Shown here in pieces: positions 7,014 through 7,330 of a DNA stretch of 7,330 bases. The DNA comes from a bacterium. GTDB taxonomy: Bacteria; Planctomycetota; J058; JACQDU01. The number at the start of each line of letters is the position of its first letter. Within the stretch, counting starts at the first letter, position 1. The stretch lies in the NCBI GenBank assembly GCA_016200955.1, contig JACQDU010000670.1:1-7330 (forward strand), read 5' to 3'. Under the pieces are notes generated by a model, which worked only from the letters and a program-made list of their open reading frames with translations, ran no database searches and was not told the origin of the DNA. A program made the translations under genes and the position numbers.

Positions 7014-7059
7014 GCTCAAATGACCCAGTGGCAAATGGCATACGACCAGTGGAAAATGA
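7014..7059 (+). repeat. Inverted counterpart of the heptamer block with a 22-base tandem duplication (right arm)
   Basis: GCAAATG (7031-7037) and GAAAATG (7052-7058) are the left-arm heptamer in reverse orientation. Two imperfect copies abut: 7017-7038 (22 bases) and 7039-7059 (21 bases), both containing GACC(C)AGTGG. GCTCAAATG (7014-7022) can also pair with CATTTGTGC (6982-6990) with one mismatch, so the two arms could fold into a long interrupted stem. The loop carries a small hairpin, TGCTC (6988-6992) with GAGCA (7003-7007). Confidence 0.6.
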
Positions 7060-7087
7060 AGCGACGGTCACGCCGGGACCGATCGGC

Positions 7088-7110
7088 ACTCGCTCGTGCC
7101 TCACGCGAGT
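7088..7110 (+). other. Small hairpin upstream of the kinase gene
   Basis: ACTCGC (7088-7093) pairs with GCGAGT (7105-7110), and inside it GTG (7096-7098) can pair with CAC (7102-7104) around a CCT loop after a two-base bulge. It ends 64 bases before the kinase start and no T-run follows. It might be an operator, an attenuator element or chance in GC-rich DNA. Confidence 0.25.
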
Positions 7111-7174
7111 TCCATCGTCCTGACCGCGACCCGAACGCTCGCGTGCCGCCCTCCCTTGAGGCAGAGTACCGCCC

Positions 7175-7330
7175 GTGCGCATAGGCCCCTACGAGGTCCA
7201 GGGCGAGCTTGGCCGCGGTGGCATGGGAGTCGTCTTCCGGGCGACCTCGTCCCTCGGAGCCGCCGTCGCGATCAAGGTCCTCATCCGCCCCGAGGCGAGG
7301 AAGTCGTTCGAGCGCTTCGAGCGAGAGAAG
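7175..7330 (+). CDS. Hanks-type Ser/Thr protein kinase, N-terminal fragment (3' partial)
   Basis: The first 52 codons of a bacterial eukaryotic-like Ser/Thr kinase run off the right edge. It begins with the usual IGPYEV strand, then the glycine-rich ATP loop GRGGMGVV (residues 13-20) and the VAIK motif with the catalytic Lys34, followed by the start of helix C (FERFEREK, 45-52). The GTG at 7175 is chosen because an in-frame TGA lies at 7157-7159 and no other start codon falls between them. A weak GAGG (7158-7161) is 13 bases upstream. The kinase domain starts almost at the N terminus, which is typical of the Pkn family, in which sensor or effector domains come after the kinase and are not visible here. 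Substrates are unknown. Confidence 0.93.
   Translation, partial: MRIGPYEVQGELGRGGMGVVFRATSSLGAAVAIKVLIRPEARKSFERFEREK

Larger units (their letters stand above)
6857..7174. other. Gene-free gap of 318 bases
   Basis: No convincing coding region is seen here on either strand; the frames that cross it are broken or are extensions of frames from GC-rich genes. It holds a hairpin just after the small gene, a heptamer repeat block with inverted arms, and a second hairpin nearer the kinase. The middle (6948-7060) is markedly richer in A and T than the genes on both sides. I see no tRNA-like fold and no clear promoter for the kinase. Confidence 0.7.

Noticed and set aside
6948..7059. CRISPR array
   Set aside because: The repeats are 7-14 bases, degenerate and contiguous, with no unique spacers of regular length and no cas gene nearby.
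6499..7182. Frames crossing the 6857-7174 gap, on both strands
   Set aside because: They run through the heptamer repeat block without a domain or RBS and conflict with the dehydrogenase end and the kinase start.

Overview
The window is a uniformly GC-rich piece of bacterial DNA in which every supported gene is on the + strand. Third codon positions are almost all G or C (CTC, GTC, GAG, AAG and ATC dominate). That composition, a multiheme c-type cytochrome and a bacterial Hanks-type Ser/Thr kinase together suggest a large-genome environmental lineage such as Planctomycetota, Myxococcota or a related uncultured phylum. The sequence alone does not settle which, and I see no rRNA, tRNA, CRISPR or transposase to help.

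Layout. (1) Positions 1-2102: the 3' part of a gene, open at the left edge, for a protein with four CXXCH heme sites followed by about seven LVIVD-like beta-propeller repeats. (2) 2230-3096 and 3112-3960: two SPFH/Band 7 membrane-anchored proteins in tandem, 15 bases apart and roughly half identical in their core. (3) 3998-5260: a soluble von Willebrand factor A (VWA) protein with an intact metal site, preceded by a TGnTAnnnT element placed so that the transcript could be leaderless. (4) 5307-6545: an acyl-CoA dehydrogenase whose catalytic glutamate is in the isovaleryl-CoA dehydrogenase position. (5) 6548-6856: a short unrecognised gene, 2 bases after the dehydrogenase stop and probably translationally coupled to it. 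(6) 6857-7174: a gene-free gap holding a relatively AT-rich heptamer repeat block with inverted arms. (7) 7175-7330: the first 52 codons of a Ser/Thr protein kinase, open at the right edge.

How the genes relate. The SPFH pair looks like one operon and may build a hetero-oligomeric membrane scaffold, as HflK/HflC do; the VWA gene follows within 37 bases and is the most plausible functional neighbour. The dehydrogenase and the small gene form a second tight unit. The cytochrome and kinase look like separate transcription units. No shared pathway is obvious, and the links proposed here are inference from gene order.
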